DNA from: Veillonella infantium | Lineage (GTDB): Bacteria > Bacillota > Negativicutes > Veillonellales > Veillonellaceae | Assembly: GCF_002959895.1 (NCBI RefSeq) | Contig: NZ_PPDD01000012.1 | Span: 124,001 to 188,000, forward strand | Direction: 5' to 3' | DNA length: 64,000 nt | In this document: one piece after another, positions 45,430-56,423 of the stretch | Position numbering within the stretch: the first letter of the stretch is position 1 | How the letters are laid out: each line of letters begins with the position of its first letter | The notes under the pieces: model-generated | What the model was told of the DNA's origin: nothing | What the model saw: the letters and a program-made list of their open reading frames with translations, nothing else | Databases searched by the model: none | Program-made: the position numbers and the translations under genes

Positions 45430-46782
45430 ATGGCTCGTTTATTTGGTACAGATGGTGTACGTGGTGTTGTTAATGAATTTTTAACACCTGAATTAGCCTA
45501 TCATTTAGGCCGTGCAGCGGCTACATATTTTGGTAAAGAAAAAGACCATCCCACATTCTTGATTGGTCGTGATACGCGTATTTCTGGCTCCATGCTTGAA
45601 AGTGCGTTAGCATCCGGTATTTGCTCTGTTGGTGGTAATGTTGTAATTGCCGGTGTTATCCCAACTCCAGCAGTAGCTTATCTTGTACGTCAACAAGGCT
45701 TTGATGCAGGTGCTGTTATTTCTGCATCTCACAATCCATATCCAGATAATGGTATTAAATTCTTTGATGGCGATGGCTATAAATTGCCAGATGAAGTAGA
45801 GGATCAATTAGAACAATATGTTCGTCAAAGTGCAGATAATGAATTGCCACGTCCAACAGGTGATGGCATTGGTACCATTGAGTACAATAGCAATTTAGCT
45901 CATTTCTACGCTCACTTTGTGCGCCACACAATCGATACATCCCTTGAAGGTTTGACTATTGTATATGATGGTGCGAACGGTGCTGCATCTAGCGTGGGTC
46001 CTGAAATTTTATCTGGTCTTGGCGCTAAAGTAATCAACATCAACGTAAATCCAGATGGCTTGAATATCAATCATCACTGTGGTTCTACACATATCGAAGG
46101 CTTACAAGTGGCTGTACAACAACACAATGCAGACCTTGGTATAGCTAACGATGGTGATGCGGACCGTTGCTTATTGGTAGATGAAAAAGGTCAAGTTCTT
46201 GATGGTGACCAAATCATGCTATTATGTGCTCTTAAGTTAAAAGAAGAAGGCAAACTTAAAGGAGATACAGTAGTTGGTACTGTTATGAGTAATATTGGGT
46301 TCCATAAAGCGGCAGAAGAGCTCGGTATGAAAACAGTTTCCACTGCTGTTGGTGACCGCTATGTATTGGAATACATGCGTGAACATGACCTCTCCGTTGG
46401 TGGTGAACAATCTGGTCACGTAATCTTCTTAGATCACAATACAACTGGTGATGGCATGTTAACAGCTGTTCAAGTAGCGGCTCTTATGAAAGAAAAAAAT
46501 CAACCACTTTCTGAGTTGGCTAGCATTATGACTAAGTATCCTCAAGTTCTTATCAACGTTCGCGTTGCTACAAAAACAGGTTGGGAAGACAATGATATTA
46601 TCAAAGCAGCTATTGTGACAGCAGAAGGTGAACTTGGTGATGAAGGCCGCGTTTTAGTACGGGCATCTGGTACAGAACCACTCATTCGCGTAATGGCAGA
46701 GGGTCCTAACCAAGAAGAACTACAAGCACTATGCCAAGAAATCGCTGATATTATTGGTAGAGAACAAGGATTGGCGGAATAA
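45430..46782 (+). CDS. glmM: Phosphoglucosamine mutase
   Basis: Interconverts glucosamine-6-phosphate and glucosamine-1-phosphate on the way to UDP-GlcNAc. The 450 aa match the family in length. Present are the phosphoserine loop VISASHNPYPDNG (Ser100), the metal loop DGDADRC near residue 240, the sugar loop GGEQSGH near residue 324 and the phosphate loop RASGTEPLIRVM near residue 412. Strong AGAGGAGG site. glmS is 3.6 kb further on; two unrelated genes intervene. Confidence 0.97.
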   Translation: MARLFGTDGVRGVVNEFLTPELAYHLGRAAATYFGKEKDHPTFLIGRDTRISGSMLESALASGICSVGGNVVIAGVIPTPAVAYLVRQQGFDAGAVISASHNPYPDNGIKFFDGDGYKLPDEVEDQLEQYVRQSADNELPRPTGDGIGTIEYNSNLAHFYAHFVRHTIDTSLEGLTIVYDGANGAASSVGPEILSGLGAKVININVNPDGLNINHHCGSTHIEGLQVAVQQHNADLGIANDGDADRCLLVDEKGQVLDGDQIMLLCALKLKEEGKLKGDTVVGTVMSNIGFHKAAEELGMKTVSTAVGDRYVLEYMREHDLSVGGEQSGHVIFLDHNTTGDGMLTAVQVAALMKEKNQPLSELASIMTKYPQVLINVRVATKTGWEDNDIIKAAIVTAEGELGDEGRVLVRASGTEPLIRVMAEGPNQEELQALCQEIADIIGREQGLAE

Positions 46783-47097
46783 AAGGAGTAAACCCACAGC
46801 GAGGAACCATCTTTACTAAGATTAAACCTACTGTTCTTGTGAGAACTAATTCTATTTAACAACTTTTATATTAAAGGTATACCCTCCTATATATGTCCCT
46901 TTGCTCCATCCTACGTAAAGTCGCTGCAAGAACATATATAGGAGGGCATTTATTTTATATTTATTTAGGATGATTACCGAATGGAACCACTCTATCGCGC
47001 GGATATTTCTACACTGAACCATCTCTACTCATAAGAGTTATTTCTGGTATAATTATAGCCATATAATCTAAAATATATTCGATAGTAAAGGTATAAT
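46783..47097. other. Gene-free region after glmM
   Basis: Besides the long hairpin at 46882-46946, it contains two partial copies of GAACCATCT-TACT-AAGA (46803-46820 and 47016-47034). I see no clear promoter for the next gene and no ORF with a ribosome binding site. Confidence 0.55.
46882..46946 (+). repeat. Long hairpin, copy 2 of the repeated element
   Basis: A perfect 15-bp stem (CCCTCCTATATATGT with its complement at 46932-46946) and a 35-nt loop. The loop shares GCTCCAT and AGTCGCTG with the hairpin at 12628-12687, and the inner stem ATATGT/ACATAT is also shared. The outer stem differs completely yet still pairs. The T-tract is weak. Confidence 0.8.
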
Positions 47098-48204
47098 ATG
47101 AAGCTTGCTATAAAAGAATATTGGGAAAATCTTAAAACAGAATATGAAGCTGCATATAACGTGTCTATATTTAGTAATTCTGATGTATTGCAGCAATATG
47201 CAGAGCGTTTTAGAGTGTATTTAATTTCTTTAATGTGTGAGTATCCCAATAACGTAGATGTTGTTTGTGCTTTAGCCACTGTTGAACAGGTGTTATGGCA
47301 TGAGGAAAATTCAATTCAACTATTGGAAGATTTCCTTGAAATGTACAGTGATGAACTGAGTGATACGGACAAAGCAAGAGTTTACACTAATTTGGCTTTT
47401 TATCATAATGGGGAGATAGAGGCATGTAACTATTTAGTAAAAGCTGAAAAGTTACATTCTCCATATATAGAGACTTATAGAGGTTTGGCATTATATCATT
47501 TTTCAGCTTACGAAGATAATGGATCGATAGAGGCTTTAACTAAAAGTTTACATACCTTTGAAAAAGGGGTAACCGTAGCCAACGATTATGAAATGAATTT
47601 TGGTCGTGCTGTATGTTTATTTGAATGTAAGGAATATGATAAAGCAAAGACTAACTTTGAAGAGTTATTAAAAGATTACCCAAATAGAATGCGGTTATTG
47701 TTGTGTATAGCTTATTGTGATGTGTATTTAAGTAATAAGAAGCAAGCCCTCAATTGTTTGAAGCAAATTAAGATTGGAGTAGATCCAGCATATCATTTAA
47801 ATAACGATGATATTAGTGAGTTTGATATCATTGACGCCTATTATATATTAGATGAGTACGGTCTATTCTTAGAAGAATGTGAAAAGGCTAAAGAGTACTG
47901 TGGTTTAAGTGATGGCCCTTACTACTTTGGTCTTTGGATTATGAATCAACATGACCAGTTCTATCATGAAGTGAACAAACAACGAACAGAAATATTGGCA
48001 TGTATTGAAGATGCAAAAACGGACGAAGACTTTGATAGTGAAGAGGAAAAGCAAAGTTATATCCAAAGCTGGGAAGATGATCTAGAAGCTTTAAGTACCA
48101 TGGTACATAAGATTAAACATGAAAACTTCAAACCTACGGTGAAACTAAAATTGTGGCCCCTATATGGCTGTTATTTGATAGATTGTCTAACTCATAACTT
48201 CTAG
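47098..48204 (+). CDS. Unknown protein with TPR-like helical repeats
   Basis: A 368-aa, acidic, soluble protein. Repeated helix pairs such as ARVYTNLAFYHNGEIEACNYL, TYRGLALYHFSAYEDNG, and FGRAVCLFECKEYDKAKTNF resemble tetratricopeptide repeats, so a protein-binding role is likely. The C-terminal third has a very acidic stretch (DAKTDEDFDSEEEKQ, about residue 305). No signal peptide. An AAAGG site precedes the start. No known family is recognised. It sits between glmM and a secreted protein with no sign of cotranscription. Confidence 0.75.
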   Translation: MKLAIKEYWENLKTEYEAAYNVSIFSNSDVLQQYAERFRVYLISLMCEYPNNVDVVCALATVEQVLWHEENSIQLLEDFLEMYSDELSDTDKARVYTNLAFYHNGEIEACNYLVKAEKLHSPYIETYRGLALYHFSAYEDNGSIEALTKSLHTFEKGVTVANDYEMNFGRAVCLFECKEYDKAKTNFEELLKDYPNRMRLLLCIAYCDVYLSNKKQALNCLKQIKIGVDPAYHLNNDDISEFDIIDAYYILDEYGLFLEECEKAKEYCGLSDGPYYFGLWIMNQHDQFYHEVNKQRTEILACIEDAKTDEDFDSEEEKQSYIQSWEDDLEALSTMVHKIKHENFKPTVKLKLWPLYGCYLIDCLTHNF

Positions 48205-48210
48205 TACTCT

Positions 48211-48253
48211 AATTTAAATGCGATGAATTACGCTAATTTAAATGTGATGAATT
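48211..48253. repeat. Two tandem 19-bp units
   Basis: AATTTAAATGYGATGAATT occurs twice (48211-48229, 48235-48253) with a 24-bp period and one base difference. Confidence 0.7.
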
Positions 48254-48301
48254 TTAAAAAGCATTATCTCTGAAGGATTATATAATTTTGATTACAAAAA
48301 G

Positions 48302-48343
48302 AAAACACTACTTTGAATTGTAAGATTCAAAGTAGTGTTTTTA
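48302..48343. terminator. Bidirectional terminator between convergent genes
   Basis: A 17-bp perfect stem (AAAACACTACTTTGAAT with its complement) with a 6-nt loop and A/T runs on both sides, serving the TPR-like gene and the beta-helix gene. Confidence 0.93.
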
Positions 48344-48346
48344 TCA

Positions 48347-49822
48347 TTATTTATCAGCTACAACGAGTTTATATCCATTCAAGTGAATGTTACTGCTTGT
48401 TGTGTCTTCGTTAGTTAAGGATTTTACATAGCTATCGCCAGTGAGTGTCCATGTGGAGTCTTTGCTGAGTTTTACTGTAACTTCTTTAGCTGAGTTGTTT
48501 GCATTTACAGCGCCTACAAGGCTAGAACCGTTTGTCATGTCTAGTGCAACAGTACTGATGGAGTCAGCCACGATGTTACCACTTAGTGCTTGGTTGGATG
48601 CGTGAAGTGTGAGATGACCACCATTTTCGCCAGTTTTACCCCAACGAGAGTCAGCTGCTGCTTTCACGAGGGTAGTTGTATTAGGCATAGAAATAGCATT
48701 GTTAGACAAATCTACTTCAGCAGTGGTGTTGTTAACATAGATGAACGCACCTGTGGCGTGTGTGGTGAGCGTGTTATTTTCTGCTTTAAGGCGTGCAACA
48801 CCGCTTTCAGCATCACCAGAGAAGCTTTGGTAGAGCATGAAGCCATTATCTTTGTAGCCAGTTACGTTTGAGTTCGTAAGGGTAATGGAATTTTTGCCTT
48901 CTACAACGCCAATTTCACTGTTATTAGCTACGCCGTTGACGTTGTTAGCTGTAATATTACCAGTTGAATAGATGACAGGGCTACCTGCGCCAGAGGTTGT
49001 CAGTTTAGCGGCTTCAACAGTAATTGTACCTTCGCCACGGTCAGTAGCAAGGGTAGCAGAGTGAGCACCTTCAGTAGTGATTGTTAGATTTTTGCCATTT
49101 ACTGTGCCTTTGTATGTAGCATCTAGACCACGAGAAGAATCGCTTTTGGTGTGAATATTAGTGTTCTCTACGTTGATAACAGAACCTTCACCGGTAGCAA
49201 AGACCGCATTGGAACCATTAGAGTTAGATGTAATATTGCTACCCTTAATGTTGATTTGGCTGCCTTCAATACCCAATACTACGGCGTTTTGACCTCGGAA
49301 ATTACTATTGTCATCGCTAGTGGTATTCCCCGTTTTATCAAAAACGCTATTTTCGATAATTATGGCTGCTTTATTTTTACCGATGAAAGCATTTTGATCA
49401 GCTACTGTGTTAGTAATCAATTCATGGGCAATAGATTTATCTTCTGTTACCACAGTTGTGGCCTTGAAAGTACTTGGATCTACTTCCGGATGTGGAGCCA
49501 TCCCAGTAGGTGCTCCGTTTTGCATATCTGCTAGAGGTGCTCCGTTTTGATTTCCACTTGGAGGCGCTGTTGGCGGTTGCCCTGCAGGTGGTTTACCATG
49601 AGGAGCACTGTTTTGTGGAGTGCTTCCTTGTGCAGATGGTGCTGTTGTAGTTACAGTAGCTACGTTAGCATTCGTTTGTGTTTCTGCTGCAAAGGTTGGA
49701 AGCATTGCCAAGGTGGAAAGAGCTGCACCTAATACTGCAGGTAGAACCCAACGGCGCAATTTTCTGTATTGAATACTATTTTTATGTGGTTTATTTTTCT
49801 TTTTTATAGTTGTTTTATTCAT
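48347..49822 (-). CDS. Secreted beta-helix protein, adhesin-like
   Basis: A 491-aa exported protein. A long basic N-region and hydrophobic core (VLPAVLGAALSTLAMLPTFA) form a signal peptide ending near residue 45. It is followed by a Pro/Gly/Asn-rich linker up to about residue 115. The rest is a run of short Asn/Thr/Ser-rich repeats (NITSNSNGSNAVFATGEGS style) that should fold as a right-handed beta-helix, like autotransporter passengers. No C-terminal beta-barrel, LPXTG or SLH anchor is present. The start is preceded by AAGGAG. Attachment or polysaccharide interaction is a guess. Confidence 0.8.
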   Translation of the reverse strand: MNKTTIKKKNKPHKNSIQYRKLRRWVLPAVLGAALSTLAMLPTFAAETQTNANVATVTTTAPSAQGSTPQNSAPHGKPPAGQPPTAPPSGNQNGAPLADMQNGAPTGMAPHPEVDPSTFKATTVVTEDKSIAHELITNTVADQNAFIGKNKAAIIIENSVFDKTGNTTSDDNSNFRGQNAVVLGIEGSQINIKGSNITSNSNGSNAVFATGEGSVINVENTNIHTKSDSSRGLDATYKGTVNGKNLTITTEGAHSATLATDRGEGTITVEAAKLTTSGAGSPVIYSTGNITANNVNGVANNSEIGVVEGKNSITLTNSNVTGYKDNGFMLYQSFSGDAESGVARLKAENNTLTTHATGAFIYVNNTTAEVDLSNNAISMPNTTTLVKAAADSRWGKTGENGGHLTLHASNQALSGNIVADSISTVALDMTNGSSLVGAVNANNSAKEVTVKLSKDSTWTLTGDSYVKSLTNEDTTSSNIHLNGYKLVVADK

Positions 49823-49978
49823 AATAATTCTCCTTAAATTGTATAAATTTAATTTTGAGAAAATAGCAAAATCTAATTGTATAAAATTTAGATTGATAGC
49901 AGTATAATTTCTTGCAATGAAAGTACCATGAAGTATAGAAAAAATCTTTTTTATTGCTTATGACCTGTTTGAGATAGT

Positions 49979-50008
49979 TTACATCTTATCGATTTTTTTA
50001 GTATAATA
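49979..50008 (+). promoter_or_regulatory. glmS promoter
   Basis: TTTACA (49979-49984), 18-bp spacer, perfect TATAAT (50003-50008), about 75 nt upstream of the ribozyme. Confidence 0.75.
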
Positions 50009-50085
50009 GTGTTCAGTACATATTTCATATTTGTACTAATTCTGCCATATATCATAGAAAGGAGATCCGAATTCGTAAAGGCGAA

Positions 50086-50236
50086 TAGCGCAAGTACCCA
50101 CGAAGGCAGTCGTTAGGGTAGACGAGGTGAAGAGTGATCGAATAATCAGCGGATGCTCTTCCGGCAAATTCATGTCGTAACAGATACTAAAAAGCCCATT
50201 GGTAACAATGGAGACAAAGTGTATCTGAATGAATTG
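50086..50236 (+). ncRNA. glmS ribozyme (glucosamine-6-phosphate-activated)
   Basis: Self-cleaving riboswitch that destroys glmS mRNA when glucosamine-6-phosphate is plentiful. Conserved parts are all visible: AGCGCAAGTACC with the cleavage site between A50087 and G50088, GACGAGG, ATCGAATAATCAGCGGATGC, CTTCCGGC and the 3' P4 stem CAGATAC/GTATCTG. The outermost helix pairs AATTCAT with ATGAATT. The ribozyme ends about 125 nt before the glmS start. Confidence 0.95.
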
Positions 50237-50266
50237 TATTAAAGTAATAATTAATACATAATTGAA

Positions 50267-50303
50267 ACATTAATCTAGAACATTAATCTAGAACATTAAT
50301 TAG
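50267..50303. repeat. 13-bp tandem repeat between ribozyme and glmS
   Basis: ACATTAATCTAGA repeated 2.8 times (50267-50279, 50280-50292, partial 50293-50303). Confidence 0.85.
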
Positions 50304-50360
50304 TTAGCCTTAGTTTTTTGGCTGGGGCTAGAATACCCCCAGTTATAGGAGGATATATTT

Positions 50361-53238
<2,878 letters not shown>

Positions 53239-53274
53239 AATCATATAGTAGACTTTCAATTTGTGAGGTAAGCC

Positions 53275-53751
53275 ATGACGAAACAAGAGGCGATGGAACG
53301 CTTTTCATCAGGTACCGTACAACAGAGCTTAGAAATACATCGTGGAATTCAGTGGGCCGGTCGTATCATCGGTCTATTGGTTTGTGCCTTAATTGTAAAA
53401 TATATGCCCTCCTATTGGGCTGAGCGTATATGGTATTATCTGTTGTTAATTGTCATATTGTGGACCCTTCATAGATTAGGTGAAAGTCAAGCATTTATCT
53501 GTGAAAAGGGCCTCGTGTTAAAACGAAGGCCTTTTTCTGTGAAAGAATACTTTCACAGTCTCTTTCATGGCGATGAATATTTTGTCTTTATCGATTATGA
53601 GCATATAATTGGATTTACTGAAGGTTGGCGTGAGTTGCAGGCCATGAATGGTCATGGCGGGATTTATGTAATACCATTAGATCTCGCACAGGTAGGGTAT
53701 AAAGATAAAATGGCCATGATTGAAGCAATTCATAAGCATTCAGATACATAA
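53275..53751 (+). CDS. Unknown membrane protein
   Basis: A 158-aa protein with two hydrophobic segments (about residues 26-45, IIGLLVCALIVKYMP, and 52-68, YYLLLIVILWTLHRL) and a soluble C-terminal half. The tail contains FVFIDYEHIIGFTEGWRELQ and resembles membrane-bound PH-like domains only in a general way. GAGGTAAG precedes the start, 36 nt after trpS, so it is probably cotranscribed with it. I do not recognise a family. Confidence 0.7.
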   Translation: MTKQEAMERFSSGTVQQSLEIHRGIQWAGRIIGLLVCALIVKYMPSYWAERIWYYLLLIVILWTLHRLGESQAFICEKGLVLKRRPFSVKEYFHSLFHGDEYFVFIDYEHIIGFTEGWRELQAMNGHGGIYVIPLDLAQVGYKDKMAMIEAIHKHSDT

Positions 53752-53839
53752 TGTATGCGTATATACAAAGGATTTAGTACTATAATCCTGTATGAACCAT
53801 AGGAGAACTAAAAAATTCTAAAATTCATCAAATTAGCTA

Positions 53840-53868
53840 TTTACAACTTTAACGAACTAAAGTATAAT
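53840..53868 (+). promoter_or_regulatory. Promoter of the amino-acid ABC importer operon
   Basis: TTTACA (53840-53845), 17-bp spacer, perfect TATAAT (53863-53868), about 80 nt before the binding-protein gene. Confidence 0.85.
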
Positions 53869-53950
53869 ACAATCATCGGGTATGGACATGAGTTCTGTAC
53901 AGCATATATTAGCAAGTAGTTAAAGGTGTAATACACCGTGGAGGATAGTT

Positions 53951-54763
53951 ATGAATTGGAAAAAAATGATGGCCGTTGGCCTTGCAGCAGTATCTATGAT
54001 GGTATTTGTAACGGGTTGTGGTAGTGATACTAAAACTGCTAATAAAGAATTACCTAAAAAAATCGTTATCGGCTTAGATGATAGCTTCCCTCCAATGGGC
54101 TTTAAAGATGATAAAGGCGAAATCGTAGGTCTTGATATCGATATGGCTAAAGAAGCAGCTAAACACGCTGGCATGGATGTGGAATTCAAAGCTATCGACT
54201 GGTCCAGTAAAGAAGCTGAGTTGAAATCTAAAAAAATCGACGCTTTATGGAATGGCTTAACAGTTTCTCCTGAACGTGAGAAAAATATCTTGTTCTCCAA
54301 CACATATATGAAGGATAAACAATACATCGTCGTTCGTAATGAAGATGAATCCATTAAATCTAAGGCAGATCTTGCAGGCAAAGTAGTAGGTGTTCAACAA
54401 GCAAGTACTGGTGAATCTGCATTGCAAAACGATCCAAGCGGTAAAACTGTGAAAGAAATTAAATCTTATGCTGATTTCGTAAGTGCTTTCATGGATCTAG
54501 GTATTGGTCGTGTTGATGCAGTTATCGCTGATGGTGTTATCGCTCGTTACCTCATGACAAAAGAACCTGGTAAATACAAAATCGTAGAAGGTACTGATTA
54601 CGGTGTTGATAACTTCGCTGTTGGCTTCCGTAAAGATGACACTGCATTACGTGATAAAATCAATGGTATCTTAGCTGAAATGAAAAAAGATGGTACTGCT
54701 GATAAAATTGTTGAAAAATGGTTGGGCTCTAGCGCAGACCTAGATAAGAGCGATGCTAAATAG
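53951..54763 (+). CDS. Polar amino-acid ABC importer, substrate-binding lipoprotein
   Basis: A 270-aa lipoprotein with lipobox VTGC (Cys23). The mature part belongs to solute-binding family 3: IVIGLDDSFPPMGFKDDKGEIVGLDIDM motif spread over residues 37-65, the ligand Arg in LTVSPEREKNILFS, and VGVQQASTGESAL. Members bind glutamine, cystine, arginine or similar amino acids; which one cannot be said. A permease and an ATPase follow, forming a complete importer. GTGGAGGA site upstream. Confidence 0.93.
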   Translation: MNWKKMMAVGLAAVSMMVFVTGCGSDTKTANKELPKKIVIGLDDSFPPMGFKDDKGEIVGLDIDMAKEAAKHAGMDVEFKAIDWSSKEAELKSKKIDALWNGLTVSPEREKNILFSNTYMKDKQYIVVRNEDESIKSKADLAGKVVGVQQASTGESALQNDPSGKTVKEIKSYADFVSAFMDLGIGRVDAVIADGVIARYLMTKEPGKYKIVEGTDYGVDNFAVGFRKDDTALRDKINGILAEMKKDGTADKIVEKWLGSSADLDKSDAK

Positions 54764-54832
54764 TACAATTCGTGATATACTAATAGTACTATGGTCAGTT
54801 TGTACAACAGATAATTAAAGAACGAAATGTAC

Positions 54833-54865
54833 ACTAGAGAAGAGGCCAGATGCCTCTTCTCTAGT
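54833..54865 (+). other. Intercistronic hairpin between binding-protein and permease genes
   Basis: A perfect 14-bp stem (ACTAGAGAAGAGGC with its complement) and a 5-nt loop, with only a short T-run. It probably protects or partly ends the binding-protein transcript so that this subunit is made in excess, a common pattern. Confidence 0.75.
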
Positions 54866-54886
54866 CGTGTTTTGAAGGAGTATTCC

Positions 54887-55543
54887 ATGTTAGATTATTT
54901 ATTGCAGATTATCCCAACCATCGCTGATGGTTTGAAGGTAACCGTATCGCTATTCTGTATTGTATGGATCCTATCCATTCCTGGCGGTATTCTACTTGCT
55001 TTGGTACGTTTATCTAAATTTACAGTGCTCGACAAAATCGTTGAAGCCTTCGTATATTTGATGCGCGGTACACCACTAATGCTTCAAATTTTATTCGTGT
55101 ATTATGCATTACCTATCATTACAGATGGTGCTGTCCAAATGGATGATGCTACAGCAGCGGTGCTTACATTCGTATTAAACTACGCAGCGTATTTATGTGA
55201 AATTTTCCGCGGTGGTATTCAATCCATCTCTCGTGGTCAGTACGAAGGGGCAAAGGTTCTTGGTTTTACTTATGCTCAAACGATGCGTAAGATCATCTTG
55301 CCACAAATGTTTAAACGCGTATTGCCTCCACTTGCGAATGAGACAATTAACTTGTTGAAAGATACTTCTCTCGTGTACGTATTGGCTATGAACGATATCT
55401 TGCGTATTACAAAATCTATCGTACAACGTGACTTTGACATCTCTGCCTTTTTGGTGGCAGCTTTGTTCTACTTGATCTTTACCTTTATTTTGACAAATAT
55501 CTTCAACTACTTAGAAAGAAGATTTGCTGTATACGAAGATTAA
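54887..55543 (+). CDS. Polar amino-acid ABC importer, permease
   Basis: A 218-aa membrane protein of the HisM/GlnP type. Landmarks: FVYLMRGTPLMLQILFVYYA near residue 57 and the coupling loop GQYEGAKVLGFTYAQTMRKI near residue 118, followed by PPLANETINLLKDTSLVYVL. Start at 54887 behind AAGGAG; the longer reading to 54827 runs through the hairpin and is not used. About five membrane helices. One permease gene only, so it likely works as a homodimer. Confidence 0.93.
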   Translation: MLDYLLQIIPTIADGLKVTVSLFCIVWILSIPGGILLALVRLSKFTVLDKIVEAFVYLMRGTPLMLQILFVYYALPIITDGAVQMDDATAAVLTFVLNYAAYLCEIFRGGIQSISRGQYEGAKVLGFTYAQTMRKIILPQMFKRVLPPLANETINLLKDTSLVYVLAMNDILRITKSIVQRDFDISAFLVAALFYLIFTFILTNIFNYLERRFAVYED

Positions 55544-55656
55544 TCTATTCTGTAGTTGCTTGTCGTATTTTACATCCAATTATTGTTGATATAGCAAACT
55601 AATACCTAATGATTAGTATGTTTAGATAAAAGGATGCGACGATTTAAGAGGTACTT

Positions 55657-56415
55657 ATGACATTTGTAAATATGGAGCGTATTGAAAAACGCTTTAACAA
55701 TCAAACTGTATTGCGCGATGTATCGCTCAAAATGAATAGAGGGGAAATCGTTTCTATTATCGGTCCTTCTGGGTCTGGTAAATCTACATTCTTGCGCTGT
55801 TTAGGTCAATTGGAGACTATCGACGGGGGCTCTATTACTGTAGATGGCACTGTTCTTGCTAGTACTGATGCTAATGGCACTGTAAACTATGCAAGCCAAG
55901 AAATACAACATGACTTGCTATTACACATGGGCATGGTGTTCCAATCTTTCAATTTATTCCCGCATATGACAGTGCTCGATAATATTATGATCGCACCGCG
56001 TATGGTAAAAGGCATGAAAGATGATGAGATTTTACCGATTGCAGAGCGATTACTTAATAAAGTTGGCCTATGGGAAAAGCGCGATATGTATCCATCCCGT
56101 TTATCTGGGGGCCAACAACAACGTGTGGCCATCGCTCGTGCATTGGCGATGAATCCAGAAATTATGCTCTTTGATGAACCAACATCCGCTCTTGACCCAG
56201 AGTTAACAGGTGAGGTTTTAAAGACTATTAAACAATTGGCCGATGATCACATGACGATGATTATCGTTACTCATGAAATGAACTTTGCTCGTGAAGTATC
56301 AGACCGTGTCATCTTCATGGCCGATGGTGTCATCCAAGAGGAAGGTACACCAGAGCAAATTTTCAATAATCCACAGAACGATAGAACGAAAGCGTTCTTG
56401 GAGAATATGTTATAG
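55657..56415 (+). CDS. Polar amino-acid ABC importer, ATP-binding protein
   Basis: ATPase of 252 aa with Walker [10 protein letters not shown] near residue 36, Q-loop [13 protein letters not shown], signature [15 protein letters not shown], Walker [15 protein letters not shown] and [15 protein letters not shown], all typical of GlnQ/HisP-type subunits. A small insert ([16 protein letters not shown], about residue 69) is typical of some GlnQ/HisP members. It ends 8 nt before the next gene, an unknown secreted protein, which is thus part of the same transcript. Confidence 0.94.
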   Translation: MTFVNMERIEKRFNNQTVLRDVSLKMNRGEIVSIIGPSGSGKSTFLRCLGQLETIDGGSITVDGTVLASTDANGTVNYASQEIQHDLLLHMGMVFQSFNLFPHMTVLDNIMIAPRMVKGMKDDEILPIAERLLNKVGLWEKRDMYPSRLSGGQQQRVAIARALAMNPEIMLFDEPTSALDPELTGEVLKTIKQLADDHMTMIIVTHEMNFAREVSDRVIFMADGVIQEEGTPEQIFNNPQNDRTKAFLENML

Positions 56416-56423
56416 GAGGTCTT

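Larger units (their letters stand above)
49823..50360. other. Leader region of glmS
   Basis: Contains the glmS promoter, the ribozyme, a 13-bp tandem repeat and a short AGCC/GGCT hairpin with a T-run (about 50308-50335) before the glmS ribosome binding site. The first 150 bp also hold the upstream region of the divergent beta-helix gene. Confidence 0.7.
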
